This document shows positions 27,434-36,190 of a stretch of 64,000 nt of DNA, one piece after another. The DNA comes from an uncultured Alloprevotella sp. (GTDB lineage: Bacteria; Bacteroidota; Bacteroidia; Bacteroidales; Bacteroidaceae), in NCBI GenBank assembly GCA_944322325.1, contig CALUOQ010000001.1, forward strand, positions 186,001-250,000. The letters run 5' to 3'. A program made the position numbers and the translations under genes. Below the pieces are notes generated by a model, which searched no databases, was not told the DNA's origin, and worked only from the letters and a program-made list of their open reading frames with translations. Positions within the stretch are counted from its first letter, which is position 1. Every line of letters begins with the position of its first letter.

Positions 27434-28525
27434 ATGGAGTCTTCACACATAACCTTACTGGGCATGACGCCCGAAGAGTTGCTGCAAGTCACGACGGCGC
27501 TCGACCTGCCCCCGCGCACGGCGAGGCAGATAGCGCGGTGGCTCTACGTGAAACACGTGGCGACGCTCGACGAAATGACGGACCTGTCCCTGGCGGCCCG
27601 CCAGCGCTTGTCGGAACGCTACACGGTAGGCGCGTCCGCTCCGGTCGAGGCGCAACGCTCCACGGACGGTACGGTCAAGTATCTGTTCCGTACGTCGGCG
27701 GGCGACTTCGTAGAGAGCGTGTACATCCCCGACGGCTCGCGTGCCACGCTCTGCGTCTCGTCGCAAGTGGGCTGCAAGATGCGTTGTGCTTTCTGTATGA
27801 CAGGACGTCAGGGCTTTGCCGCCAGTCTTTCCGCAACTGACATTCTCAATCAGATCTACTCGCTGCCCGAACGCGACAGCCTGACCAACGTGGTTTTCAT
27901 GGGGCAAGGTGAACCTTTCGACAACACGGACAACGTGTTGCGCAGCCTCCGCGTGCTCACCGAGGACTGGGGATATGCCTGGAGTCCCAAGCGCATCACC
28001 GTGTCCACCGTCGGCCTGATGCGGGGACTGCGCCGCTTTCTTGACGAAAGCCGTTGCCACTTGGCCGTCAGCCTGCACAATCCTTTCCCCGCCGAGCGTG
28101 AAGCGCTGATGCCGGCCGAGCGACCCTACCCGATAACCGACGTGCTCCAGCTGCTGCGCCAGTACGACTTCTGCCGCCGCCCGACGCGCGACAACCGGAA
28201 GTCGGAACCCCATCAGCGCCGCCTCTCGTTCGAATATATCGTATTCGGCGGAGTCAACGACAGTCGCCGTCATGCCGAAGCCGTCGTGCGCCTGCTGCGC
28301 GACTTCGACTGCCGCGTCAACCTCATCCGTTTTCACGCCATCCCCGACACTCCGCTTCACGGAGCCGACGAGGACACCATGTTGCGCTTTCGCGACTATC
28401 TGACTCACCACGGAATTTTTGCAACCATCCGGGCTTCGCGCGGACAGGACATCTTTGCGGCTTGCGGCCTCCTCTCCACGGCCCGCCAGCAGGAGGCCCG
28501 CCTGTCGGAGCAGCGGACACATTAA
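27434..28525 (+). CDS. rlmN: 23S rRNA/tRNA adenine-C2 methyltransferase
   Basis: Radical SAM enzyme that methylates C2 of A2503 in 23S rRNA (and A37 of some tRNAs). The cluster motif is CKMRCAFC, preceded by the SSQVG block. GQGEPFDN and the HNPFPAEREALMPAERPYPI region follow. The resolving cysteine sits in the C-terminal GQDIFAACGLL, as the two-cysteine mechanism requires. Length of 363 aa is normal. First gene after a terminator, with a -7 box; 15 bp precede pdxA. Confidence 0.97.
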   Translation: MESSHITLLGMTPEELLQVTTALDLPPRTARQIARWLYVKHVATLDEMTDLSLAARQRLSERYTVGASAPVEAQRSTDGTVKYLFRTSAGDFVESVYIPDGSRATLCVSSQVGCKMRCAFCMTGRQGFAASLSATDILNQIYSLPERDSLTNVVFMGQGEPFDNTDNVLRSLRVLTEDWGYAWSPKRITVSTVGLMRGLRRFLDESRCHLAVSLHNPFPAEREALMPAERPYPITDVLQLLRQYDFCRRPTRDNRKSEPHQRRLSFEYIVFGGVNDSRRHAEAVVRLLRDFDCRVNLIRFHAIPDTPLHGADEDTMLRFRDYLTHHGIFATIRASRGQDIFAACGLLSTARQQEARLSEQRTH

Positions 28526-28540
28526 TATAATAGTAACGCT

Positions 28541-29638
28541 ATGGAATCTCATAAGGTACGTGTGGGCATCACCCACGGCGATATCAACGGCATCGGCTAC
28601 GAGATTATTTTCAAGACCTTTGCCGAGCCCGCCATGCTCGAACTCTGTACGCCCGTGGTCTATGGCTCGCCCAAAGTGGCGGCGTATCACCGCAAGGCTA
28701 TCGACAGCTCCGTGACGTTTAACACGGTGGAAACGGCCGGCGACGCCGAGTCCGGAAAACTGAACCTGGTGGAATGTTTCTCCGAGGAAGTGAAAATCGA
28801 CTTCGGCCGGGCGACGCTCGAAAGCGGCCGCGCCGCCTTCCTTTCGCTCGAGCGCGCCGTGGCCGACTACAAGGCCGGGCTGATTGACGTCATCGTCACT
28901 GCGCCTATCAACAAGAACGACATTCAGAGCGAGCACTTCCATTTCCCCGGTCATACGGAGTACTTCGAGGACCGCGTCGGCAACGGCGGAAAAGCATTGA
29001 TGATTCTGGCAAACAGCCTCATGCGGATAGCGTTGGCTACGATGCACATGCCGCTTCGCGGCGTAGCCCAGGCCCTCACGGTCGACGGTCTGGTGTCCAA
29101 GCTCCGCATCTTCCATCATTCGCTGCACGCCGATTTCGGCATCTCGCTGCCCCGAATCGCCGTACTGGCGCTGAATCCGCACGCCAGCGACGGCGGACTG
29201 CTCGGCAATGAGGAAGCCGACGTCATCGCTCCCGCCGTAAAAGCGGCCAACGAAGCCGGCATCCCCTGCTTCGGCCCCTACGCAGCCGACGGATTCTTCG
29301 GCGCCGGGCTTTACCGTCGCTTCGACGGCGTACTCGCCATGTATCACGACCAGGGACTGGCGCCGTTCAAGGCGCTGTCGATGGACGACGGCATCAATTT
29401 CACGGCCGGACTTCCGCTTGTGCGCACTTCGCCCGACCATGGTACGGCTTACGACATCGCAGGCCAAGGCTGCGCCAGCGAAAACTCGTTCCGACAGGCG
29501 GTTTATTCGGCTATCGACATTTGGCGCAACCGCAAGGCCGACGTAGAGGCACACGCCAATCCGCTGCGCCGTCAAAGCAATACGGACCGCAAAGACGACG
29601 AGGCCCGCAAGAAAACCAGTCAGAGCGCCGAAGAATGA
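28541..29638 (+). CDS. pdxA: 4-hydroxythreonine-4-phosphate dehydrogenase
   Basis: NAD-dependent, metal-dependent enzyme of pyridoxal phosphate synthesis in the cytosol. Motifs include the N-terminal GITHGDINGIGYEI, the substrate/metal His in FPGHTEYFEDR, HASDGG with the second metal His region, and MYHDQGLAPFK with the third His-Asp. The core of about 340 residues is followed by a short charged tail (QSNTDRKDDEARKKT). The stop overlaps the nucleotidyltransferase start by 4 bp, so pdxA may share a transcript with the lipid-type cassette downstream without sharing its pathway. Confidence 0.95.
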   Translation: MESHKVRVGITHGDINGIGYEIIFKTFAEPAMLELCTPVVYGSPKVAAYHRKAIDSSVTFNTVETAGDAESGKLNLVECFSEEVKIDFGRATLESGRAAFLSLERAVADYKAGLIDVIVTAPINKNDIQSEHFHFPGHTEYFEDRVGNGGKALMILANSLMRIALATMHMPLRGVAQALTVDGLVSKLRIFHHSLHADFGISLPRIAVLALNPHASDGGLLGNEEADVIAPAVKAANEAGIPCFGPYAADGFFGAGLYRRFDGVLAMYHDQGLAPFKALSMDDGINFTAGLPLVRTSPDHGTAYDIAGQGCASENSFRQAVYSAIDIWRNRKADVEAHANPLRRQSNTDRKDDEARKKTSQSAEE

Positions 29639-30342
29639 AGTTTGCCATCATCGCAGCCGGCGAGGGCTCGCGGCTGAGTCAGGAGGGCGTAACCCTGCCT
29701 AAACCGTTGGTCCGTATCGGCGGTGAAGCCATGATTGATCGCTTGCTGCGCATTTTTGCCGCCAACGATGCCGATGAAATCGTCGTTATCGTCAACCGGT
29801 TGCACCCTGAGACCGAACATCATCTCCGCCTGTTGCAAGCCGGCAGCTGGCGGGGCCGTCTCCGTATCGTCGTGAAGACCACGCCGAGCTCTATGCACAG
29901 CTTTTTCGAGATAAGCCCGTTCCTGAGCGACGCACCGTTCTGTCTGACCACGGTAGACACGATTTTCCGCGAAGAAGAATTTGCCGATTACATCGAGCAA
30001 TTCCGCCGCAGCACGGCTGACGGGCTGATGGCTGTCACGGACTTCATCGACGACGAAAAGCCCCTTTACGTCGGCACGGACAACGACTTGAACATCACGG
30101 GCTTCTTCGATGAAAACAAGGATTGCCAATATATTTCCGGAGGTATCTATTGTCTTCAGCCGCAAGCAATTGAAACGCTCCGCCGTTGCGTCGCTTCAGG
30201 TCAGAGCCGTATGCGTAATTTCCAGCGGCAACTGGTGAAGGACGGGCTGGCGCTTCGTGCCCACGTGTTCTCCAAGATATTGGACGTGGACCACGCGACG
30301 GATATCCGGAAAGCCGAATCATTCCTGAGCCATGCCGGTTAG
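29635..30342 (+). CDS. Nucleotidyltransferase (NTP:sugar/alcohol-phosphate type)
   Basis: A 235-aa single-domain Rossmann-like nucleotidyltransferase. The activating loop AAGEGSRL (7-14) and PKPLV with Lys23 are present. A metal-binding Asp lies in CLTTVDTIF, and DVDHATDI near the C-terminus supplies the second. This is the pattern of enzymes that condense CTP (or another NTP) with a phosphorylated sugar or alcohol. The nearby CDP-alcohol phosphotransferase makes CTP the more likely co-substrate; that is inference. It is coupled to pdxA by ATGA and overlaps the next gene by 11 bp. Confidence 0.87.
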   Translation: MKFAIIAAGEGSRLSQEGVTLPKPLVRIGGEAMIDRLLRIFAANDADEIVVIVNRLHPETEHHLRLLQAGSWRGRLRIVVKTTPSSMHSFFEISPFLSDAPFCLTTVDTIFREEEFADYIEQFRRSTADGLMAVTDFIDDEKPLYVGTDNDLNITGFFDENKDCQYISGGIYCLQPQAIETLRRCVASGQSRMRNFQRQLVKDGLALRAHVFSKILDVDHATDIRKAESFLSHAG

Positions 30343-31246
30343 TCCCTGTGTCGTCGGGGTCGGGAGAGCCCTGCGCTATTCTCCGAATTCCGCGGACCGC
30401 GATGCGGCGGCTCTTCAAGCCGTTGCCACGTGTCTGGAAGCACGAGGCTGCCGCGTGACGCTGGTCGGAGAAGAAGATTTTACAACCTCCGTAACACGGA
30501 AAGCCGACGCCGTATTTTCGATGGCGCGGAGCAGAGAGGCGCTCGCATTGCTTGAAAGCCTGAGCCTGCCCATTATCAATCCCCCCGTAGGACTGCGCAA
30601 TGCCCGGCGCTCCGTCTTGACCGACAGTTTCGCCAAATACGCAGTCCCCATGCCGCCCACATGGACGGTGCAAGGCGCGGACGACTTTCCCGAACCGACT
30701 TTCCCCTGTTGGCTGAAGCGCGCCGATGCCTGCGCGCAGTCGGCAGATGACGTATGTTACGTTGAAAACCAAGCACAGCTACGCCGGGAATGGGCGAAGT
30801 TCCAGAAAAAAGGAATCAAGGAAGCCATTGTATGCAAGCACGTTGCGGGCGATTTGTTAAAGTTCTACGGCGTGGAAGGTTCCGGCTTCTTTTACTTTTA
30901 CTATCCTACCGCCGACGGCGGCTTCAGCAAGTTTGGTCTTGAGCGCCACAACGGCAAGGCGCATAAATACGCCTTCGACACCGCCCGTCTCACCGCCGAG
31001 GCCGAGCGGGCCTCCCGCCTGCTTCATTTGCCCGTCTATGGTGGCGACTGCATCGTCGAACCGGACGGCTCCTTCTACTTTATTGATTTCAATGACTGGC
31101 CCAGCTTTTCCTGCTGTCGCGAGGCGGCTTCGGCAGCCATCGCCGCGCGTGTGCTCCGGGCCATTGAGCACAACGAATCCTTTAGAAATTATGAGCAACA
31201 ACTTGGAAGCGACATTCAAGTCGCAGGATACGGAAGAATGGCTTGA
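30332..31246 (+). CDS. ATP-grasp-like protein of the polar-lipid-type cassette
   Basis: A 304-aa protein of unknown function with an ATP-grasp layout. The N-terminal pre-grasp Rossmann half (1-95) ends in PIINPPVGLRNARR. The central lid has CWLKRAD (Lys for ATP) and VCKHVAGDLLKFYGV. The C-terminal metal-binding strand is YGGDCIVEPDGSFYFIDFNDWPSF, with Asp and Asn in the D-x-N position. Such enzymes ligate a carboxylate to an amine, or phosphorylate. No known ligase family is recognised. Overlaps: 11 bp with the nucleotidyltransferase and 56 bp with the next gene, giving strong operon evidence. Confidence 0.78.
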   Translation: MPVSPCVVGVGRALRYSPNSADRDAAALQAVATCLEARGCRVTLVGEEDFTTSVTRKADAVFSMARSREALALLESLSLPIINPPVGLRNARRSVLTDSFAKYAVPMPPTWTVQGADDFPEPTFPCWLKRADACAQSADDVCYVENQAQLRREWAKFQKKGIKEAIVCKHVAGDLLKFYGVEGSGFFYFYYPTADGGFSKFGLERHNGKAHKYAFDTARLTAEAERASRLLHLPVYGGDCIVEPDGSFYFIDFNDWPSFSCCREAASAAIAARVLRAIEHNESFRNYEQQLGSDIQVAGYGRMA

Positions 31247-32099
31247 CATCCATTTTACGCGCCCGCTGGGACTGATGTGGGCCAACCTTTTCAACCGCTT
31301 CAACGTACACCCCAACGTCGTCACGCTGCTTTCCATCATTCTCGGCGCAGCGGCCGGCGTCATGTTTTACTACCCTGACCTGCTTCACACGGTGGCAGGC
31401 ATTCTCCTGTTGGTATGGGCCAATCTTTACGACAGTGCGGACGGCCAGCTTGCCCGTATGACTGGCAAAAAGACCATGTGGGGGCGTGTGCTCGACGGCT
31501 TTGCCGGCGACGTGTGGTTCTTTGCGATTTACGCCGCCATCTGCCTCCGTCTCACGCCCGAGTGGGGAATCTGGATTTGGCTGCTTGCTGCGGCTTCGGG
31601 GTTCATCTTTCATGCAAAGCAGTGTCAACTTGCTGATTACTATCGCAATATCCATCTTTACTTCATCAAAGGGAAGAGTGGCAGTGAGCTCGACAATTCG
31701 CAGAAACTCCGCGCTGATTTCCGCGCTCTGACTTGGCGTAAGGACCCGGTCTCAAAAACATTTCTCTACTTCTACGGCAACTACACCCGTTCGCAGGAGA
31801 TGCAGACGCCGGCGTTCCAACGCTTCTACGCTGCGCTGCGCGGGCGTTTCGGCGAGCAGATTCCGCAGACGCTGCGCGACGACTTCCGCCGCGGCAGCCT
31901 GCCGCTCATGAAATATGCCAATATCCTGACGTTCAACACCCGCGCCATCGTGCTTTACGTCGTTATGCTCGTCGGACAGCCGTGGCTGTATTTCGTTTTC
32001 GAAGTGACGGTAATGACTCTCATCTACTGCTACATGCGTTCGCGCCACGAAGGACTGTGTCGCGAGCTCACCGCCCGTTTGAACGACTATGAAGCCTAA
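31191..32099 (+). CDS. CDP-alcohol phosphatidyltransferase family protein
   Basis: Integral membrane enzyme that transfers a phospho-alcohol from a CDP carrier. About 302 aa with some five to six TM helices. The signature is D81-S-A-D84-G-Q-L-A-R89, then eight residues, G98, and L-D102-G-F-A-G-D107. In the family the fourth Asp is four residues after the third; here that place is Gly106 and the Asp is one residue further. Start is ATG 31191: the frame is open upstream, but only as an overlap with the ATP-grasp gene. The overlap with the next gene is 11 bp. The product could be an inositol- or polyol-type phospholipid precursor. Confidence 0.85.
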   Translation: MSNNLEATFKSQDTEEWLDIHFTRPLGLMWANLFNRFNVHPNVVTLLSIILGAAAGVMFYYPDLLHTVAGILLLVWANLYDSADGQLARMTGKKTMWGRVLDGFAGDVWFFAIYAAICLRLTPEWGIWIWLLAAASGFIFHAKQCQLADYYRNIHLYFIKGKSGSELDNSQKLRADFRALTWRKDPVSKTFLYFYGNYTRSQEMQTPAFQRFYAALRGRFGEQIPQTLRDDFRRGSLPLMKYANILTFNTRAIVLYVVMLVGQPWLYFVFEVTVMTLIYCYMRSRHEGLCRELTARLNDYEA

Positions 32100-33105
32100 G
32101 TATCGCAACCTTTTCCTGGCCTTTGGCATCCTTGCCATCGGCGTGATGCTGGCCACGTTCGACGTCGACTATGCCGAGCTGGTTGTCCGCCTCAAGCGCG
32201 CCGGCATTTGGCTACCTGCCATTGTCGGCATCTGGGTCGTGGTGTACTTTTTCAACGCGCTGGCCTTTCAGCTCATCGTTAACAGCGCGGCCGGCGACGG
32301 GCGCCGCCTGTCGTTCCTTCGGGCCTACAAACTCACGGTGTCGGGCTTCGCGTTCAGCTACACGACGCCTTTCGGTTTCGGCGGAGGCCCCTACCGCATG
32401 ATGGAGCTGAACTCGCTGGTCGGCACGAGCCGCGCGGCGTCCTCGGTGGTGCTCTATTCGATGATGCACGTGCTGTCCCACTTTTGCCTCTGGGCGTCTT
32501 CGGTAGTGCTCTTTATCTGCATTCACGCGGTCGACGCCGCGCTCTGGGTGCTCTTTGCCCTCTTCATGCTGGTCTTTGTCATCGTCGTATATTTCTTTTA
32601 CGTAGGCTATCGTAACGGCATGGTACTGAAGTTTTTCAAGCTGCTGACTAAAGTGCCGCTCCTGAAAAAATGGTCCGTCAGGGTGTACGAGAAAAATGCC
32701 GCTACGTTCAGCCAGATAGACGAGCAGATAGCCGCCCTCCATGCCCGCGGCCGGCGTTTCTACGGCGCTCTCTTTTTCGAGTATCTGGCCCGTGTGGTCA
32801 ACGCTTGGGAGTACTACTTCATTCTGAACGCCATGTCGCTCGACGTAAGCTTCTTCGACTGTGTGCTGGTACTGGCTTTTTCGTCGCTGTTCAGCAACAT
32901 GCTGTTTTTCCTGCCTATGCAGCTCGGCGCCCGCGAGGGCGGACTGGCCATCATAGTCGACCGGCTGGCCATCCCCGGCGTGTTCGGCCTCTATGCCAGC
33001 TTCTTCACCCGCATCCGCGAACTGGTATGGATTGTCATCGGCGTGTCGCTGGTGAAGGTCGGTAACAAGAAAATCACTACTCCCGTATGCAATTCGAAAG
33101 AATAA
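32089..33105 (+). CDS. UPF0104 / LPG-synthase-TM family membrane protein
   Basis: Polytopic protein of 338 aa with about eight predicted TM helices. Family hallmarks are the SGFAFSYTTPFGFGGGPYRMMEL block near residues 85-110 and LPMQLGAREGGLAIIVD near 285. Relatives flip or anchor lipid-linked products, or form the membrane half of lysyl-PG synthases. No aminoacyl-transferase domain is fused here. Position in the overlapping cassette suggests translocation of the lipid made by the CDP-alcohol enzyme. It overlaps the HAD gene by 19 bp. Confidence 0.85.
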   Translation: MKPKYRNLFLAFGILAIGVMLATFDVDYAELVVRLKRAGIWLPAIVGIWVVVYFFNALAFQLIVNSAAGDGRRLSFLRAYKLTVSGFAFSYTTPFGFGGGPYRMMELNSLVGTSRAASSVVLYSMMHVLSHFCLWASSVVLFICIHAVDAALWVLFALFMLVFVIVVYFFYVGYRNGMVLKFFKLLTKVPLLKKWSVRVYEKNAATFSQIDEQIAALHARGRRFYGALFFEYLARVVNAWEYYFILNAMSLDVSFFDCVLVLAFSSLFSNMLFFLPMQLGAREGGLAIIVDRLAIPGVFGLYASFFTRIRELVWIVIGVSLVKVGNKKITTPVCNSKE

Positions 33106-33812
33106 AGTCCCTGATATTCGACTATGGCGGCACGCTCGACACCGCTGCGCGCCACTGGGCCCACGTGCTGTGGGAAGGTTATGAAAAGATAGGCGTACCT
33201 GTAGCAGAAGCAGACTTCCGCTCGGCTTACGTCGTGGGCGAGCGCACATTGGCCAAGCAGCCCCTCATCGAAGCAGACGACAATTTCCGCATCCTGCTGG
33301 GCAAGAAAGTGGCTATCGAGATGCGCGCTCTCACTGAAGCCGGCGTGTGGACTCCCACAGAGGCCGAGCGGACCGAGGCTGCCGAAGCCGTGGCCGACTA
33401 CTGCTACGCGTACGCCCGGCGCACCGTGGCTCATTCCCGTGAGGTACTGGCCCGCCTACGGCCTCACTACGACATGGTTCTGGTGTCGAACTTCTACGGC
33501 AACATCAATGCGATACTGAAGGATTTCGACCTGCCTTTTTTCTCGCACGTAGTGGAGTCGGCCGTGGTCGGTGTGCGCAAACCAGATCCCGCTATCTACC
33601 GCCTCGGCGTCGAGGCAACCGGGCGCCCGGCCAGTGAGGTGCTCGTCGTGGGCGACTCGTACGACAAAGACATCGTACCGGCCCATGCCGTCGGTTGCGC
33701 CACAGCGTGGCTGAAAGGTGAGGGTTGGACGGCCAACGAGCCCGACGATACGCTGGCCGACTGCGTGATTACGAATCTGGACGACCTCCTGAGATTCCTG
33801 CGCCATGACTAA
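33087..33812 (+). CDS. HAD-superfamily hydrolase with altered motif I
   Basis: A 241-aa HAD fold protein: nucleophile Asp12 in LIFDYGGTLD, helical cap about 18-105, motif II near VLVSNFYG, motif III Lys in VGVRKPDPAIY, and motif IV in VVGDSYDKDIVPA. The second Asp of DxDGT, the usual acid/base for phosphatases, is Gly14. HAD proteins with DxGGT exist, so it need not be inactive, but typical phosphatase chemistry is uncertain. In the cassette it could remove a phosphate from a lipid intermediate. Overlaps both neighbours (19 and 8 bp). Confidence 0.87.
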   Translation: MQFERIKSLIFDYGGTLDTAARHWAHVLWEGYEKIGVPVAEADFRSAYVVGERTLAKQPLIEADDNFRILLGKKVAIEMRALTEAGVWTPTEAERTEAAEAVADYCYAYARRTVAHSREVLARLRPHYDMVLVSNFYGNINAILKDFDLPFFSHVVESAVVGVRKPDPAIYRLGVEATGRPASEVLVVGDSYDKDIVPAHAVGCATAWLKGEGWTANEPDDTLADCVITNLDDLLRFLRHD

Positions 33813-35010
33813 GCGGAACGTCGTCTGCCTCGTGAGCCGCGCGTACTACTGGCCGTTCGTGCTCATCACTTCGCTGTTTTTGCTGTGGGGCTTTGCACGC
33901 GCCATCCTCGACGTCCTGAACAAGCACTTCCAGCTCTCGTTGGGCGTGAGCCGGAGCGAGTCGGCCCTACTCCAGGTGACGGTCTACGGCGCCTACTTCC
34001 TGATGGCCCTGCCCGCCGGTCTGCTCATCAGCCGGTACGGCACACGTAAGGGCGTCATTACGGGACTGTCGCTGTTCGCCGCGGGTGCCTTTCTCTTTGT
34101 CCCCGCTGGTGCTCTCGGCGTCTTTTATGGGATGCTCGTCCCGCTGTTCGTGATAGGCTGCGGGCTGGTGTGGCTCGAAGTGGCGGCCAATCCGTACGTC
34201 ACGGCCCTTGGCGACCCGTCCACCGCCGCCGGACGGCTCAACCGCGCGCAGTCATTCAACGGTCTGGGCAGTATCCTCGGCGCCCTGCTGGGAGGTGTGT
34301 TTTTCTTTTCCGACGTGACAGCGCCGGTCGGCCGGGAAGTCGCCGTGCCCTACGCCGTACTGGGTGTGTGCCTTTGCGCCATCGCTTTCGTCTTCGCCCG
34401 GCTTCGCCTTCCCGAAGTCGTCGTCCCAGCCGATGTGTCCACCCCCGGTACGAAGTCCGGGCGCCTGGACAAAACCTTTTTCTTCGGTCTTTTCGCCTTG
34501 TTCAGCTACGAAGTGGCCGAAATCTCCATCAATACGTTTTTCATCAACTATGTGAGCGACCCGGGCTACGTTTCGCCGTTGCACGCGTCGTTTCTGCTTT
34601 CGTTCGGCGGCCTGAGCCTGTTCATGGCGGGCCGTTTCGGCGGCAGCGCCCTGATGCGGTGCGTGGCGGCTGAGCGGTTATTGCTTGTCTGCGCGCTGGG
34701 TGCCTTGACGTGCATGGCGCTTGTCGTGGCCGAAGTTGGCTGGCTCTCGGTCGGCGCGCTCATCGTGTGTTATTTGTTCGAGAGCATCATGTTTCCCACC
34801 GTGTTTGCCCTGTCGCTCAGCCGGGCCGCCGGCCGCGAGGCGCAGGCCTCATCGATCCTGATGATGAGCGTCGTGGGCGGCGCTGTCGGTCCGTTGCTCA
34901 CGGGCATTTTCGCCGACCGCGCCAGTATGTCCGCCGCCTTCGTGGTCCCGATGGTCGGTTTCGCTGTAGTCGGGCTGTTCGCCTTGTATTGCCTGCGTCC
35001 GCGCCACTAA
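33805..35010 (+). CDS. FucP-like sugar MFS transporter
   Basis: Inner-membrane proton symporter of the major facilitator superfamily, 401 aa with about 12 TM helices. The segment LFLLWGFARAILDVLNKHFQ near the N-terminus is the hallmark of the fucose/galactose/glucose permease group, and RYGTRKG is the loop 2-3 motif. Substrate is probably a hexose or fucose; a GH29 fucosidase is encoded at 56 kb, but not next to it. It overlaps the HAD gene by 8 bp, so it ends the same transcript as the lipid-type cassette. Confidence 0.88.
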   Translation: MTKRNVVCLVSRAYYWPFVLITSLFLLWGFARAILDVLNKHFQLSLGVSRSESALLQVTVYGAYFLMALPAGLLISRYGTRKGVITGLSLFAAGAFLFVPAGALGVFYGMLVPLFVIGCGLVWLEVAANPYVTALGDPSTAAGRLNRAQSFNGLGSILGALLGGVFFFSDVTAPVGREVAVPYAVLGVCLCAIAFVFARLRLPEVVVPADVSTPGTKSGRLDKTFFFGLFALFSYEVAEISINTFFINYVSDPGYVSPLHASFLLSFGGLSLFMAGRFGGSALMRCVAAERLLLVCALGALTCMALVVAEVGWLSVGALIVCYLFESIMFPTVFALSLSRAAGREAQASSILMMSVVGGAVGPLLTGIFADRASMSAAFVVPMVGFAVVGLFALYCLRPRH

Positions 35011-35163
35011 GCGCCGGCCGATTCGTGCACGGCGCCCAACCGGAATTCGAGGGCAGACAAAACTTGAAACGCTGGATTTATCGTTTCCCCGCGCTTTGGC
35101 CTTTCGAAAGAAAAACCTCCACTCGTTCCTAACCCCAACTCACGTCGCCACCGGCACTGGAGA

Positions 35164-35238
35164 CCGTAAAAACAAGTACTACGACAGGAAATCCTATCGC
35201 AGCGATAGAAAATCCTGTCGTAGTACTTGTTTTTACGG
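35164..35238. repeat. 21-bp repeat element, near-perfect palindrome (intergenic copy 3)
   Basis: Arms 35164-35189 and 35213-35238 are perfectly complementary (26 bp). The centre contains CTATCGC-A-GCGATAG. In register with the other copies it is three 21-bp units, the third being the reverse complement of the first. It lies between the convergent MFS and HhH genes, where it could end transcription from both sides. The rest of 35011-35274 shows no gene. Confidence 0.95.
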
Positions 35239-35274
35239 GGACTACGCGTAGGGGCACAAAAACTTTGGAAAAAA

Positions 35275-36189
35275 TCAGTCGAAAGCGACGTAGGGCATCA
35301 GCCGCTCCACGTCGCGGTCCGAAAAGCCGGGACAGAACCGCAACTGCTGCCAGCCGCTGATGTCGCCGTACTTCCGGCGATAGTCGAAGAGGCTTTTCAC
35401 CTGCTCATAACTCAGGTACGGATGACGGACGAGCTGCTTGAACGTAGCGCGGTTAATGTGGATTTTCCGGATTTCTACGACACTGTCGAGCACGAACCAC
35501 CGCCCGATGTCCGCAGGCAGTCCCTCGATTTCCTTCAACTGGGCCACCGAAACGTAGCCGCCGAGCCGCTCGCCGTAGCGGCGTATGGCCCGTGAATAGT
35601 AGGGTCCTATGCCCGGAATGCGGCGGAGTGTGTTCGTATCGGCACGGTTAAGGTCGACCTTCGTTCCGGGCAAGAATTTCGTAGGATAGCGGCGGCGCGC
35701 CGTGTCGCGGCGTTCGCTGCGGTCGGACGCCGGGGTATGGGGAACATCCTCAGGGTTGATGCGGATATAAGGCCGCAACCGGCGAAAGTCGGCCTCCGAC
35801 AGGCCGTAGAGCCGGGCAAAGTCGTCGGGCGAACGCCACCGGCCGCCCCGGCGGCGGTACTTCAGGGCGTTGGAGGCCTGCCACGGACGCAACCCCAACC
35901 GCACGAACGTGGCGGAATCGGCCCGGTTGGGGTCAAAGGGGAAAGTCTCGGGCGTCCGCCGCGTGGCGGACGAATCGCGTCCGGCCGCCTTGCGAAGCCC
36001 TACCCGCCCCTCCAGCTCGCGACGGAGGGAATCTTCCAGCCGGGCGTCGGCCGCGGTGTAGTCCGCCGGTGCGTCTCCGCCGGAGTACAGACACTTGTAG
36101 ACCACAAAGACCGCCAGCACGCAGCCCATCAGGAAGAGCAACACGCCACGGTCGGCCCGCGACAGGTAAAACCAGCGCCGCCAGTCCAT
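35275..36189 (-). CDS. Membrane-anchored helix-hairpin-helix (ComEA-like) protein
   Basis: A 304-aa protein with one N-terminal TM helix (about 15-36) and three helix-hairpin-helix modules: NRADSATFVRLGL (about 80-140), DLNRADTNTLRRIPGIG (about 170-225) and INRATFKQLVRHPYLS (about 230-300). HhH modules bind DNA without sequence preference; ComEA does this during DNA uptake in other bacteria. The middle module has the best PGIG hairpin. Linkers are Arg-rich. The gene follows the SUI1 gene by one base on the minus strand. A DNA-uptake role is inferred from the fold only; no other com genes are seen here. Confidence 0.87.
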   Translation of the reverse strand: MDWRRWFYLSRADRGVLLFLMGCVLAVFVVYKCLYSGGDAPADYTAADARLEDSLRRELEGRVGLRKAAGRDSSATRRTPETFPFDPNRADSATFVRLGLRPWQASNALKYRRRGGRWRSPDDFARLYGLSEADFRRLRPYIRINPEDVPHTPASDRSERRDTARRRYPTKFLPGTKVDLNRADTNTLRRIPGIGPYYSRAIRRYGERLGGYVSVAQLKEIEGLPADIGRWFVLDSVVEIRKIHINRATFKQLVRHPYLSYEQVKSLFDYRRKYGDISGWQQLRFCPGFSDRDVERLMPYVAFD

Positions 36190-36190
36190 C

